Shown here: piece after piece, positions 11,893 to 22,156 of the stretch
Layout: every line of letters begins with the position of its first letter
How positions within the stretch are numbered: position 1 is the first letter of the stretch
Source: Whitmania pigra
Lineage: Eukaryota > Annelida > Clitellata > Hirudinida > Haemopidae
Assembly (NCBI GenBank): GCA_021613335.1
Contig: JAJTWR010000458.1
Location: forward strand, 1,245,001-1,309,000
DNA: 64,000 nucleotides
Direction of reading: 5' to 3'
The notes under the pieces: generated by a model
Database searches by the model: none
Seen by the model: only the letters and a program-made list of their open reading frames with translations
Told to the model about the DNA's origin: nothing
Translations under genes and position numbers: made by a program

Positions 11893-12423
11893 TGTCACGA
11901 CTGGGTCTGGAAGACAAGTTTAATATCTCCCTTTATTTATTATATTATCTATGGTTTGTGGGACGATTATAATTAATTTTGTTATCGTTCGACAATTACT
12001 TGTAAAATATGTTAACAGAATTTCGAATGTTTGCGCGGTGTTTCGTTGAACGTTTAGAAACCTAATTTTGTGAATCATAATTGGTTAACCTTACTGTGCA
12101 ATAACCTATTGTCTTGGATTTTGATTGGAAGTTATTTGTGTGCTTGTTTGTGTGATTGGGTGACAGCGCATTTGAATATATTTGAATAATTAACTCGCCT
12201 AGGAGGATATAAGTCTAGCCCGAATGGCCGGAAAGCTAGAGTTATTTAGAGTTCGAGAGTTAGATTTAGATTTAGTTAGAGTTATAGTTAGTGAGAGTTT
12301 TGTGGAAGTTAAATTGTCGAGAGATTTGAATAAAGCTTGGTTTTTATGATTTGTATTAGTCATTTCAGTATTATTTGAATTAGAAGTGGCGTCGACCACA
12401 GTCACGGAGCTTCGGACGTGACA
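11893..12423 (+). mobile_element. Solo LTR of an LTR retrotransposon
   Basis: A 531-bp segment begins TGTCACG and ends CGTGACA, a perfect 7-bp terminal inverted repeat with the TG..CA borders of an LTR. It is flanked on both sides by CTTGC (11888-11892 and 12424-12428), a 5-bp target duplication. Inside are a TATAAG box near 12208 and an AATAAA polyadenylation signal at 12329-12334, in the right order for U3-R-U5. No internal gag or pol is present, so this is what remains after recombination between two LTRs. A 5-bp duplication fits Ty3/Gypsy or BEL/Pao. Confidence 0.92.
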
Positions 12424-13187
12424 CTTGCCATTGTCGTCGTCGTTATAAATGAAAACAAAAGATGCTAAATATCTCCATTCTGGGATTTAATCAGAATATG
12501 TCATCAAAATTATTTTATTTTATTTTGCACGAGTTTAATTATTTTGTGAGAGTAGGAATTCTTTGTAAACTGGCAAATTTTATTTTTTTGCTCATTTGTA
12601 TTTTTTAAAGATTAAAGTTGAATCAAAAAATGCTCTTGATTAGGAATAAAAAAAATCAACTTTCTTTAGTGAAGAGTGCTGCATATTGAAGCCTGGGGAC
12701 ATGTAGCATGTCCACAATTTAAAATAAACAAATAGAATTATTTGTTTCCTTTATCTGTAATTCTTTCAAAAACCAAGGCTACTTTGAATGATCACTACGA
12801 TCCAATGGTGGGAAGCACCATATATTGAATATACGATTTAAATTCTCTTCCCAAAATATTCTCTGTTTATTTCATATCAAGCAATAATTACAACAATCCT
12901 TTACGCTTTCTACGTAATGCACATGAATATAGTCCTTCTTTTTCTATGTCCACTCTCAAATTATTCCCACTTCAATGTTATGGCCCAAGACTTTACTCCT
13001 CCAAACCTTCATCTAGCAAGGATCTAATTCAAGTTAAACACATGCTCTTTCAAATTACTTTATTAATGAAAATGTCGTGCAAACAATATTTATTGAGTGG
13101 AATAGTATAGCTTATGATTTTGCATATAGCGACTTTTAGAATTGGTTCGACAGCGGAAGCGTGTGCTTCTTTAAGGATGGCTTTTTG
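12424..13187. other. Spacer with possible RT debris
   Basis: Mostly AT-rich. Around 12880-13080 one plus frame reads LRFLRNAHEYSPSF and later LFPLQCYGPRLYSS, which resembles the C-terminal tail of CR1/jockey-type ORF2 proteins. The similarity is weak and I leave it as possible debris. Confidence 0.35.
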
Positions 13188-13243
13188 TGGGTTTATTCTT
13201 ATTATCCGAGGATCTGCAAAGACATTTCATTGCTCTCTGGCAA
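13188..13243 (+). pseudogene. Fragment of the HECT-ligase sequence
   Basis: About 55 bp nearly identical to 15110-15168 inside the HECT frame: LSEDLQRHFIALW here against LSEELQGHFIALW there. It is fused directly to reverse-transcriptase sequence and carries nothing else of the HECT domain. Confidence 0.75.
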
Positions 13244-13690
13244 TATGTAAATAATCTCATTGCTTTACTTAGTAATGAATTGAATCTTTTTAATAATTGG
13301 TTTTCTAAAAACTGTCTAGCTCTTAATATAAAAAAATCTAATTCTAATAGTTTTTGTTCTTCTAGAAGAGTAATTGACAATAGCCCTTCTCTTTCCATAA
13401 ATAGTGCTTCTCTTGACAGAGTGTCATGTATTAAATATTTGGGGGTCTTTATTGATGAGCACTTATCTTGGCTCAAACATATCTCTTTCGTTCAAAATCA
13501 TGTTCTAAGAACATTGGTGTAATTTCTAGAATTCGGACATTTTTTGACACAAAAGTGCTCTTCTTTTATATTTCTCTCTTATTTACCCTTATCTAACCTT
13601 CTGCAATATATTATGGGCAGCTACTTGTAACACACATTTACATCAATTGAATAAAAAGATCGCTGAAAAGATCTATGAAATTTGTTGTTC
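13244..13690 (+). pseudogene. Non-LTR retrotransposon reverse transcriptase fragment
   Basis: The protein reads LNLFNNWFSKNCLALNIKKS, then VSCIKYLGVFIDEHLSW and, after a stop/frameshift near 13520, FSLIYPYLTFCNILWAA. This is the C-terminal half of the reverse transcriptase domain of jockey/CR1-like elements (the region just after the catalytic YADD box, which is missing). Only about 150 residues survive, without endonuclease or a 3' tail. Confidence 0.88.
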
Positions 13691-13857
13691 TTCTCTACTA
13701 AACGAATACTGGACCACATAACAACCCAGACGATATATCGAATTAGATCTTATAACGAGTTTAAGAATTCGTTATAAAATCTAGTTCGTTATTTCCTCTA
13801 CCACAAGATTTAAGTCCACTGAAAAGATTTATGAAATTTGTTGTTCTTCTCTACCAA
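13663..13857 (+). repeat. 39-bp direct repeats around a palindromic insert
   Basis: 13663-13701 and 13819-13857 are near-identical (CTGAAAAGAT then TATGAAATTTG and TTGTTCTTCTCTAC). The 117 bp between them contain a 20-bp inverted repeat with 18 matching positions: the left arm starts CGAATTAGAT near 13739, the loop is about 10 bases, and the right arm ends ATCTAGTTCG near 13788. The inner arm TTATAACGA / TCGTTATAA is perfect. Confidence 0.8.
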
Positions 13858-14262
13858 CACCATGTGCCACAAGGTGGAACTCTTTGTATGACAGCATTAA
13901 AGGTTGCTTGAAAAACGAGATGTTTTGTACAAATTGATGAGTGAATTAAAATTGCCAAGTTTTAAAGACATTGAATTAGATTTTTTGGATCAATATCGCC
14001 AAGTATTAACCCCCACTGCAGTTGCATTGGACAGGTTGCAAGGTGACAATCTAGTAGGTGATGGAGATAAGGTGGGGTGGATTATGCTAGAGTGTGATAT
14101 GTCAGGAGGGCAATTTTGAAAGTGATACGACTATGGATCGGCAACCACTGCAATTTCTTCTATGCTATGGAGGGAGAACAAGCTTGGCAAACTTGTTTTG
14201 GACGCGTTGCAAGGATTGAATTAAAGAAGCAGATGTGCCATAAAGAAGAGAGTTACAATAGT
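13821..14262 (+). pseudogene. hAT transposase fragment (second family)
   Basis: Frames in succession read EKIYEICCSSLPTPCATRWN with SLYDSIKG, then LEKRDVLYKLMSELKLPSF, FLDQYRQVLTPTAVALDRLQ, and near 14165-14225 ENKLGKLVLDALQGLN. The TRWNSLYDS motif and the 'LKP.A.ALDxLQ' block are typical of the middle of hAT transposases. It is a different branch from the element at 4577. At least two frame changes (near 13910 and 14110) and a stop break it, and no terminal repeats were found. Confidence 0.85.
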
Positions 14263-14660
14263 CTAGGCGAGAAAGAACAAGGCAGCCTGCAAGGGAAGAA
14301 TAAGGTCCTTAAAAGTCCTAAATTTTGGTTTTCAAGTACCTGAATGAACCATGTTTGTAATTTTATGTAATTTCAAAATACTAATTTGTAATTTTTTAAT
14401 TTATTACATTCGGCACATGCAATTTGTGTTTGGTATCTAAATTACATTTCTTTAAGTAATATGTATTTGGTAAATTACACGTGGGCCAGTCATTTGCTCA
14501 TCCCTGGGTAGAGCTAAACCTTCTCACTGTCTTTTTAAACTTTAATACTGAAGACCGTTACCCATTGTTTGAGAAATTGGTTAAACTGGTCTTTGGTGCA
14601 CTTCATCAGTTTGTAGAACGTCTGGTCTATGCAAGACCTAGTTGTAGGCAAGTGATCACT
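14263..14660. other. Spacer upstream of the HECT frame
   Basis: AT-rich DNA to about 14470. A 65-codon frame at 14481-14678 (with YPLFEKLVKLVF and HQFVERLVYA) looks helical and could be an upstream piece of the HECT-type protein in another frame, but I cannot show a splice link. Confidence 0.4.
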
Positions 14661-16156
14661 GAATTTCCTATTTATTAAGCACTATTGAAGGTATTAAAAA
14701 CGCGGCTGTTGTAACAGCGGAACTACTGGATTTCCTTTATGTACTGAACAGCACATGGCGCCAATGGTTTGACATTGCAGTTGAGAAAAAAATTGAACGG
14801 GATTGCATCCAAAAATTTTTTGAGATCTATTCGAAATTCCTTACTTGTAAGGATGGCCTTAAAAAACATTTCCATTATGAATGGTTTGTAAATTTCATTA
14901 AGACTTGTCGTGCGATGGTTACGTTGGGTGGGAGGTTCAAAATAATCAGAGAATTTCTACCAGAACAAACAATCAAATATTTTAAGGTATCAAGAAGCAA
15001 CGTACTGAATGATATTCTTGACATATTCCGACGAGAAGGTGACGTCACGTCTCATAATTGGGACTTCACTTTTGCTGATGAAATTGCCAGTGATCTAGAA
15101 GTAACAAAGGAGGTTTATTCTATATTATCCGAGGAGCTGCAAGGGCATTTCATTGCTCTCTGGCCAGAGAAAACCTTTAAAACGTCAGATAAGGAGATGA
15201 TTTCTGATCATTCGCCAGATGGTGTTCTCCCAAAAGACAGTGAAGAAATCGAACAATTTGAATTGATAGGAAAAATTATCGCAAAGGTATTCTTGGATGA
15301 ACACATTCTCGATATCCCGATGAGTAACGAATTCTTCCAGCGATTGATGACAAACCGCTTCAAGAAATATTCTCATTTGAAAAAAGATTACTTTGATTTG
15401 CTCGAAACATTTCCAATGTTAGAGACTTTTTTCAAACAACTTCTCCCAGTTAAGAGAAAAATAGAATCCATACGAGCTGAGGTCGGACTTTCAGAGAGTC
15501 AAAAGAAGGAAATAATCAGTAATTTGACTTTTGACGATGGAAACTCTTTCGACGATTTGTGCCTCAATTTCACTGTTCCAGGTACAGATATCGAACTTAT
15601 TGAGGGTGGACAGGATGTCTTACTCTCTCCTCACAACATCGATTTGTATTTTGAGAAATTAAGTGCTTATAAAATTGGACTTTATTCTGATTCAAAACAG
15701 CTCGAAGCCATCAGAGCTGGAATTGATAAGGTTTTACCATATGGACTTATTGATTTGCTGTATCCACAAGAATTGACAAGAATAATTTGTGGTTGTAAAT
15801 TTTTCAGATGGACGGAGGAAGACTTGAGTATGGATTGCGTTTATGACAAATCGCCTTCGATTCAATTTCTGTTCCAATGTTTGGCATCGTTTGATGATAA
15901 GAGGAAACGATTGTTCTTGAAGTTTGTAACTGGTAAAGCTTCTTTAACCGGCTTTTTGTTTCAACTAGAACCTCGTCTGACTATCAAAAGAATGAATTGC
16001 GATCATGCTGATTCTTCATTGCCGACTACCTCGACTTGTTCGAATCTCTTGTACTTGCCAGATTACAGCAGCCTCAGCATAACCCGACAGAAACTTCTGC
16101 AGGCCATCGAAGAAGCCAAGAATACATTCGGTTTGGTTTATCTTAAAAGTCACTAA
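14660..16156 (+). CDS. HECT-type E3 ubiquitin ligase, C-terminal part, single exon
   Basis: The first Met of the 413-aa frame is at 14915, but it stays open upstream to about 14660 (including VVTAELLDFLYVLNSTW), so the start is uncertain. The C-terminal ~330 residues are a full HECT domain. The N-lobe has FELIGKIIAKVFLDEHILDI, then LPYGLIDLLYPQELTRIICG. The C-lobe has RLFLKFVTGKASL, LTIKRMNC and the active-site loop LPTTSTCSNLLYLPDYSS, with the catalytic Cys at residue 375 of the 413-aa reading, 38 residues from the end as usual. HECT enzymes take ubiquitin onto this Cys and pass it to a substrate. The TRIP12/UFD4/HECTD1 branch fits best. The frame has no intron although nearby host genes have one every 100-200 coding bases, which suggests a retrocopy or TE-captured copy. 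All key motifs are intact. Confidence 0.85.
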
Positions 16157-16188
16157 ACTTGGTATCCGTTATTTAACTTACATGCCTC

Positions 16189-16194
16189 AATAAA
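16189..16194 (+). terminator. AATAAA polyadenylation signal of the HECT frame
   Basis: A canonical AATAAA lies 33 bases after the HECT stop codon (16154-16156). No poly(A) tract follows, so if this is a retrocopy its tail has decayed. Confidence 0.55.
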
Positions 16195-17516
16195 CTGTTG
16201 TTAATTCCAATCAAGATTTGTGACTTCGCAGATCAATTTCTCTAATGTTTGAACAGAAACATGACTCTTTTTTGGTAAGCATTTGATAAAAATTTACTTT
16301 TTCTTTCAAAATTCACATCGTTTATTATATGTCCTTATTTATAATTTTATTTCAATCCAGCCTATCATTTGAAGCATTAACGAAATAGTATCTGAGATTG
16401 AATCGTAGTTGCACATGACAAATTTGCCTTTGCATCTGAAGCTTTTGATGTGACATAAAAATAATTTAATTTGATTTAATTATCAATGATATCTAACTGG
16501 GCTCTTTTAACCATCAATTAATGGCTATCATCCTCTAACAATTTTAGCTGGTAATGTCTTGTAATTTTAGGAAATTATCCCAGTTCAAAGTGTAACTAAA
16601 GAATTTGTGGCACATTTTTAAAGCAGCAAGTGCCTATATGTAGATTCATACAAAAACGATAGTGCAGTATTTTCTCTTTTCATATATTCATGACCTGAGC
16701 AGATATGTTGCTTAAGAAATCCTACAACTGAAGAGCTGCAGACAAAAAAATTATAAAGGTTTTGAACTTTACCGAAAACCTGATGACATCTACCGAGAGT
16801 TTTGATGGACCTTCAATTATTAGGTTAAGGCTGTGTGTTACACATGGAATATAAGGAGCACGAGTTTATTTTTTTCAAGCAGTGAACGAAATCATTCCAA
16901 TAATACTTTTAATCACTCCAGTAGCACTGATAATGCAAAAGACAATCAGGATTCTTCATCACATGGCTTCATTCAATTATTGAATCCATTCTCTCGACAT
17001 TAACGTCAACGTCGTTAGGTGAATCAAAGCCACTCCATCTCGAAAACTCTAAAACTCACGTGGTAAACAGTCCTATTTCTCGCTCCTCTGCGACAAGATA
17101 TATCGAACGAATCGACATGCATGCTAAGGCTTTCGTCTTATTAAGGAGAAAAGGACTTCGTGATGACGAACTCTGCCTCAGATGGGCGGAATGGGAACAG
17201 GAAAAGGGCAGTCGTTCTGCACTTCGATGCAAAAACTCTGGGTCATGAAACTCCTCATCATCAACATATGATCATCACTACCATCTTCATCATCATGGTT
17301 GTCATCATCATCATCACAATCAAATAAGACAATCTTAAATGGTGGTGTAAAAATCGCTTCCGAATTTTTTCTATCCTGACTATAAGTGACTTCCTGTGGG
17401 GATTCCAGACAGAAGAGCTGTATTTAATTAGAATTATTATTAAATGATTTCAAAAAGCCCTTAAGGGCATCATGAAATTTGACATCGTCTAGAAACAACC
17501 TTTCCGAATGATGAGA
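16195..17516. other. Spacer, no gene supported
   Basis: AT-rich DNA with a CATCAT-rich patch near 17250-17330. A 62-codon frame at 17060-17248 is Arg/Leu-rich and not recognised. Confidence 0.5.
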
Positions 17517-17714
17517 AGATGTGAGGCAAGGAAGCGCTTGAGCAAATACGCCATATTGACCATCATTTGTGGGAGGTTGATAAACATTATGATAACAAGA
17601 TGATAATGATGATAATAACGATGATGCCCATGATGATCATGTTCGTTATTATGGCGTGTTGTTAATGATAATGGTGATGATAGTATTAATAGTGATAACC
17701 AACATCAACAAAGT
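17517..17714 (+). repeat. Dispersed repeat, copy B
   Basis: Same-orientation copy of 9449-9661 (see there). Its right border abuts the inverted HECT-related fragment starting at about 17715. Confidence 0.8.
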
Positions 17715-17955
17715 GACGCATGCACCTAAACATAAGGTCTGAAGTTACTAGGTCTACAACGACACCGTCCACCCATTGGTGCCATGTGCTGTTGAGTATA
17801 TGAAGTGATGTCAGTAGCTCTACTGCTATAACAACGTTTTTTACGCCTTCAATAGGGTTTAAAGAGAGTTTAGTGTTTATTGGTATGCAACTAGACCTCT
17901 GGCCAACCAGACACTTTAACAAATAATTAATTGAACCAACAACCAGCAAAACCAA
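17715..17955 (-). pseudogene. Inverted fragment related to the HECT frame's upstream part
   Basis: On the minus strand this reads IEGVKNVVIAVELL then LHILNSTWHQWV, against IEGIKNAAVVTAELL and LYVLNSTWRQWF upstream of 14915. It is therefore an opposite-strand, diverged copy of the region just before the HECT domain. The HECT domain itself is not present. At the distal end the frame runs into the dispersed repeat. Confidence 0.7.
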
Positions 17956-18322
17956 ATAAAAGAACGAAAAACCCTCCTACTACAACGTTCTGCAGTACCA
18001 TTCTCAAAGTTTAAAAATACAGTGAGAAAAGATTTAACGTTGAATGTCTAACCCCTGATTTCAGAAGGATTGCATAAAAGAGAGTGAAACTTATGCAGAA
18101 GACCACTGAAAATGAAATGTTCTTCACTAATTTCATTGACAATTTCCGCTACACATCTCAAAAATTGTAAAAAAAGATCAGCTTCACACTGAATTATTGA
18201 ATTTTGCAAGGAAATTGGAAAATTTTCAAACTACTCTTGAAGATGAACATAATTTGATCTTGAAATGAATGTATCGGACTTTGTTTCAGACAACATTCAA
18301 CAATCTGAATCAGTAGAATTAC

Positions 18323-18712
18323 TTGAAAATATTTTTACTATTCCAACAGTTGAAAACAGCAGCAACCATAGAAATAAATGCAAATTTTGCAAAACGTGTA
18401 TTGTTTGTTGTTATGATTGTTCTCCAGAAGTTTAATTTGCATAGTCTTGCTTATTCAAATTTGTATCTGGCTTACAAATTTGTGTTGACATTATCCTCAT
18501 CACAAGTTGCTTGTGAGAGGTCGTTTTCAAAATTAAAATGCATTTTGAACAGATTAAGAAATTTGCTGAGCCAGTCAACTCTACAATCATTCATGCTGGT
18601 GCCTTGTGAGAGGGACCTTTTTCCAAGAATCAATAACAATGAAATCCTTAATGTTTTAGCATCGACCAGTGAAAAAAATGAAAAAGCTGTTATACTAGTT
18701 AACAGTGAATAG
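18323..18712 (+). pseudogene. hAT transposase C-terminal dimerisation domain
   Basis: The frame holds YSNLYLAYKFVLTL, SSSQVACERSFSKL, then LNRLRNLLSQSTLQSFMLV, the conserved C-terminal dimerisation block (Dimer_Tnp_hAT) of hAT transposases. Upstream reading (about 18180-18320) includes LNFARKLENFQTTLEDEHN but has stops and frame changes, and the catalytic core is missing. Confidence 0.9.
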
Positions 18713-18817
18713 AAATTTTATACTAGAACTTAGAAACTCCTACCGCGGAGCTAACCGACTTCAGTTAGAGTTACCCGAAACCCGCTCAACTCTAGATCTA
18801 GTGAATAGAAATTTTAG
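18704..18817 (+). repeat. 17-bp direct repeats around a 80-bp insert
   Basis: AGTGAATAGAAATTTTA occurs at about 18704-18720 and again at about 18801-18817. The DNA between is GC-richer than its surroundings (ACTCCTACCGCGGAGC, TACCCGAAACCCGCTC). It lies right at the stop codon of the transposase fragment. Confidence 0.75.
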
Positions 18818-19122
18818 ACTCTAGTGTTTCTTATGTTTAAGTTGTTAAAACTAGGAGTTATTTAACTGTTTAAAGTTGTTTTGCATAATTACGAATTTGG
18901 ACATGTAATAAATAAAAGGATTCTTTCAACTTAAAGTAGCGTTTTTGAACTTTAAATTATTATATATGAAGTAATTATAGAAACTAAAAAAAACATATAA
19001 CAATTAAATTAAATTAAAAATAAGTAAAATATTAAATTATTGAAAAAATATTTTAATAATGAAGTGTGCCGCCACGACAAAATTTCCCGGGCCGGTTTTA
19101 TAAGCCAGTCCGACCCTGCCTC

Positions 19123-19665
19123 CCAAAACCGAGAAAATTGTGGAAAAATTATCTATGATGGACTTTGATCCGAAAAAGCTAAGAATAAAACACAAGGAAT
19201 TGATCGACAAACTTTATGTTGGCGTATGCTGCTCCACTTGCGGTCTGTGTTTTGGAGAGGATGAAGAAGCGAGGTTACGCTAAAAAATGCACGTCGAAAA
19301 ACATTTTCAAAATAATTTGAAAAAGGCGGATATGGCACAGCGCAGTAGAGAATATTTTCCATCCTTAAGCGAGTGATTCAGTCGCCACGTAATCAGTGAC
19401 ACTCGTCGGCCACTGGTAGAAAAAGTAGATAAAAGAAGATTCTCATATTTCTACTGGTCGAGACAAAACAATACACGATGAAATGAAAGAGCTTTATGAA
19501 GACAAACATAGCAAAGGTCAAATTAAAAAATGTAGTCTCTCGGATCCAATTTGTAATGTTTGCCAAGAAGATTTTGACGACATTTGGGATGCTGAGGAAG
19601 AAGAATGGGTTTGGAAAAATTTATACGTACATGACGATAAGGCTTTCATTCTGTTTGTTTCGTAG
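19123..19665 (+). pseudogene. PCF11-like 3'-end processing factor fragment, broken
   Basis: The plus strand reads IVEKLSMMDFDPKKLRIKH, KELIDKLYVGVCCSTCGLCF, then after an in-frame TAA (near 19282) MHVEKHFQNNLKKADMAQRS. A second piece (19483-19665) reads CNVCQEDFDDIWDAEEEEW then VWKNLYVHDDKAF. This is the order of the two C-terminal zinc-binding modules of PCF11, the mRNA cleavage-factor subunit that binds Pol II CTD: a CxxC...H...H finger, then CxxC..F....DxExEEW. The stop and a frame loss between the modules (19375-19480) indicate a pseudogene. An unannotated intron could explain the gap but not the stop. It starts directly beside the hAT right end. Confidence 0.75.
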
Positions 19666-20098
19666 ACTTTAAAGAAGTGAGTAAAATTATTGCCTTTTTA
19701 AATTTGTTTCTTTTTTTTCTAATTCCAAGAATCATTACAAATTCATATCTGACATTTTCAATTTTCCAGCGCGACTTAGATGAAATCAATCATTGTAACA
19801 CGAAGCAAAAAGTTATTTAAGGATGAAACTGTGTTTTATTTGTTAAATAATTAAAAAAATTGTTAAATAAAATTTTATAAATAAATATTTATTTTAAAAA
19901 ATTGGCTATCAATTAACAAAATCTAACAGTGTAAGAAATTGTCATAAAGTAAAACAGAACAGAAAATTCTAAATTTTAGAGAATTTTTTAAAATTATTGT
20001 TTAAAAAATAATGTTATTAAATTAAACAAAAATGATTTCAGTCCGCTTACGAAGTGTAAATAATAAAAGCAGACAATTTCAAAATCATTTTCGAAAAG

Positions 20099-22156
20099 AT
20101 GTTTTGGCCGATGTATATCCGACTCGTTGCGAATTTTTGGAGTTCGTACGGCATTTCGCTTAATTGTTGGAAGTGTGGATGTACAGGAGCTGATGTGTTG
20201 ATTTATTTAGTGTGCCTTTGCTGTTTAAGCGTTGACTTTAATCTATTGTTTTTTTATAAGATGTATGGTCGCAAGGTCGATACAAAGGATAGTTTCTTTG
20301 ACTGTGGGATTGAATTATCATTAATGAACAAAGAAATGTTTATTAGACCAGAAACTTTGCACATAAGTGGTGAAAAGTTTAATCTTTATGCATTTTCTGC
20401 TTTTTACGATCTTAGGGTTAACGATATAGACAATGAGAAGTCTGACGCTTATGTTCGTATACTTGCCGTACTCAGAAATGGTTTTATGAAATCGGTCTCC
20501 GTAAAAATTCTCTGCGTATTTCTCAAAAATGAAAAATTGATAGTTAACAAAGTGGAAAGTATTTACACTATGCATGATGAAGTGAATTCGATCGATTGGA
20601 GTTGTTATTTGATTTCCTGTAAGGTTGGCATTTTGCGTTTGCTAAAGATTTAATTTATTTTTGGTTACACGTTGCGTTCGTTTTGTTCGTTGGAATTCAT
20701 TGGAGTTTTGACGACCTTGCCGCTTTAGGATTGACTTTAATTCAAATGATAGATAATAGTATATCTTTAGGTCCCTCCCGGAGCTGATAGACCCCCCTGT
20801 TTCATATCCCTGGTGCACAGTAAGATGCCCGCGCGTGCATCGAAGAACTCATTGCGCTGGCTGCCTGTAACGATTTCTTTGATGACCAACCTTTGGAGAA
20901 CACTAAAGTTTCAGGTTATCAAGAGGCCCATTGGGAAGCCAGATGTTCCGATTCACGAGGTTCCTGTAAACATGGACTTCTACTGGGATTACATCGAAGG
21001 AACCTTAAAGAAACCCGAGTACATCATTGAAGATTTAGAACGTGTTTACAAATTTTCTCATACCTTGTGCGTGCCATTTAATGACGGCAATGCGTCCGAA
21101 CTCAGCCTTACCAACTTGGTGGAGTTTGTCGAGTTCACCATCGACCAGGGCGTAGAGAAAATCATATTTTATGTCAGCGAAAGTCTTGCCAAGCGTTTTT
21201 CTGACGTAAGCATACTGTTATTAGACGCAATGGTCACATTCGAATAAATCCAATTGGTCGATGGTCAATAGTTTATACTTGATTAATATTACAAAAATAT
21301 ATAATAATACTCATTTATAAATTTCATTTGATTTCCCAAGGTTCATCGATATTTTAACATGGCGGAGGAGGTGAGCATCGATCTGGTAATTTGGCCCCCA
21401 ATGGATCTGCCTCCGTTAGATTTTATGAGGCGTTTGAGCGTTCAAGAATGTTTGTACCGAAACATCGCCCAAACCAAACATTTGAGTGTCCATGATTTCG
21501 ATGAGGTCCTTGTGCCCAGTTACGAAAGTGTGTCATTGTCAGGCATTCTGAAAGTTATGAGTGCCTACGTTATTGTCGTGAAGGATGCAATGAAGATACC
21601 TCGTAAAAATTTGTACCTCGTTCAACCTGAATTTGTCTTCGATCTCAACGTGGACGGTTCCATAATACCTCTCTTCAATGAGGTAAAGGTAAGCCACACA
21701 AAATTTATTTGGAGCAATGTAGCATAATTTTAATGGGTGGAGGGTCAACGGCTTGACTAGACGAAAAAAAATGGTCATCTCATATTTTAGAGAGGGTTTG
21801 CCCTCGCCTCTCATGAATTTTGGCTAGAAGCAAAAAATGGTCGTCTTCTCAAGTTGTGCGAGGGTTTATCCCCTCTTGGAAAAAGCTGGAATGACAATAT
21901 ATGGAGGAATATATCTATATTAAATTTCAAGATAATGTTAAGATGAGTGCAATGTCTTTTCCAGATTATGACAGCCTCTCGTCATATAATTACTCAAACG
22001 CGCCTGACAAACTGCTTCAAAGAATTCCATTGCAACTCTTCGTTCTTCCAAAGTATGAGGGAACTCAAAGTGCAATTTTATTCGGAGTCTCTGTTTTCGA
22101 ATTTCTGGAACTGGTACGCGACTGAGGGTCACATTTACGAACGAAAATGGTTTTAA
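20099..22156 (+). CDS. Putative GT92 (DUF23) family glycosyltransferase
   Basis: Exon A (20099 to about 20618) has a hydrophobic segment (residues ~33-54, DVLIYLVCLCCLSV) that would anchor a type II Golgi protein, then FNLYAFSAFYDLR and YVRILAVLRNG, which match the start of GT92 domains. Exon B (to 21205) has HTLCVPFNDGN, LVEFVEFTIDQGVEKIIFYV. Exon C (21341-21688) has VIWPPMDLP, VQECLYRN and HLSVHDFDEVLVPS, where DFDE takes the place of the GT92 D-x-D-E motif. Exon D (21965-22156) ends with TAA. Junctions B/C and C/D are phase 0 with good GT/AG sites. I could not join A to B in frame with a good site, and the expected C-terminal His motif is not obvious, so the gene may be degraded. GT92 enzymes transfer galactose to glycans. 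Confidence 0.65.

Larger units (their letters stand above)
18040..19118 (+). mobile_element. 3' part of a hAT transposon (third family)
   Basis: The segment carries a hAT C-terminal domain (18323-18712) and ends at 19118 in CCAGTCCGACCCTG. This is the reverse complement of CAGGGTCGGACTGG, a form typical of hAT terminal repeats of the ZMYM1-like group. I found no matching left end upstream, so the left half seems lost and the left border given here is approximate. Without it I cannot show a target duplication. Confidence 0.65.

Noticed and set aside
17060..17248. 62-codon Arg-rich frame
   Set aside because: Short, with no recognisable motif and no splice partner.
20813..20917. Starting the GT92 protein at 20813
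   Set aside because: That start is a GTG in the middle of the domain order; the N-terminal GT92 blocks lie in the upstream exon, so this is an internal exon.
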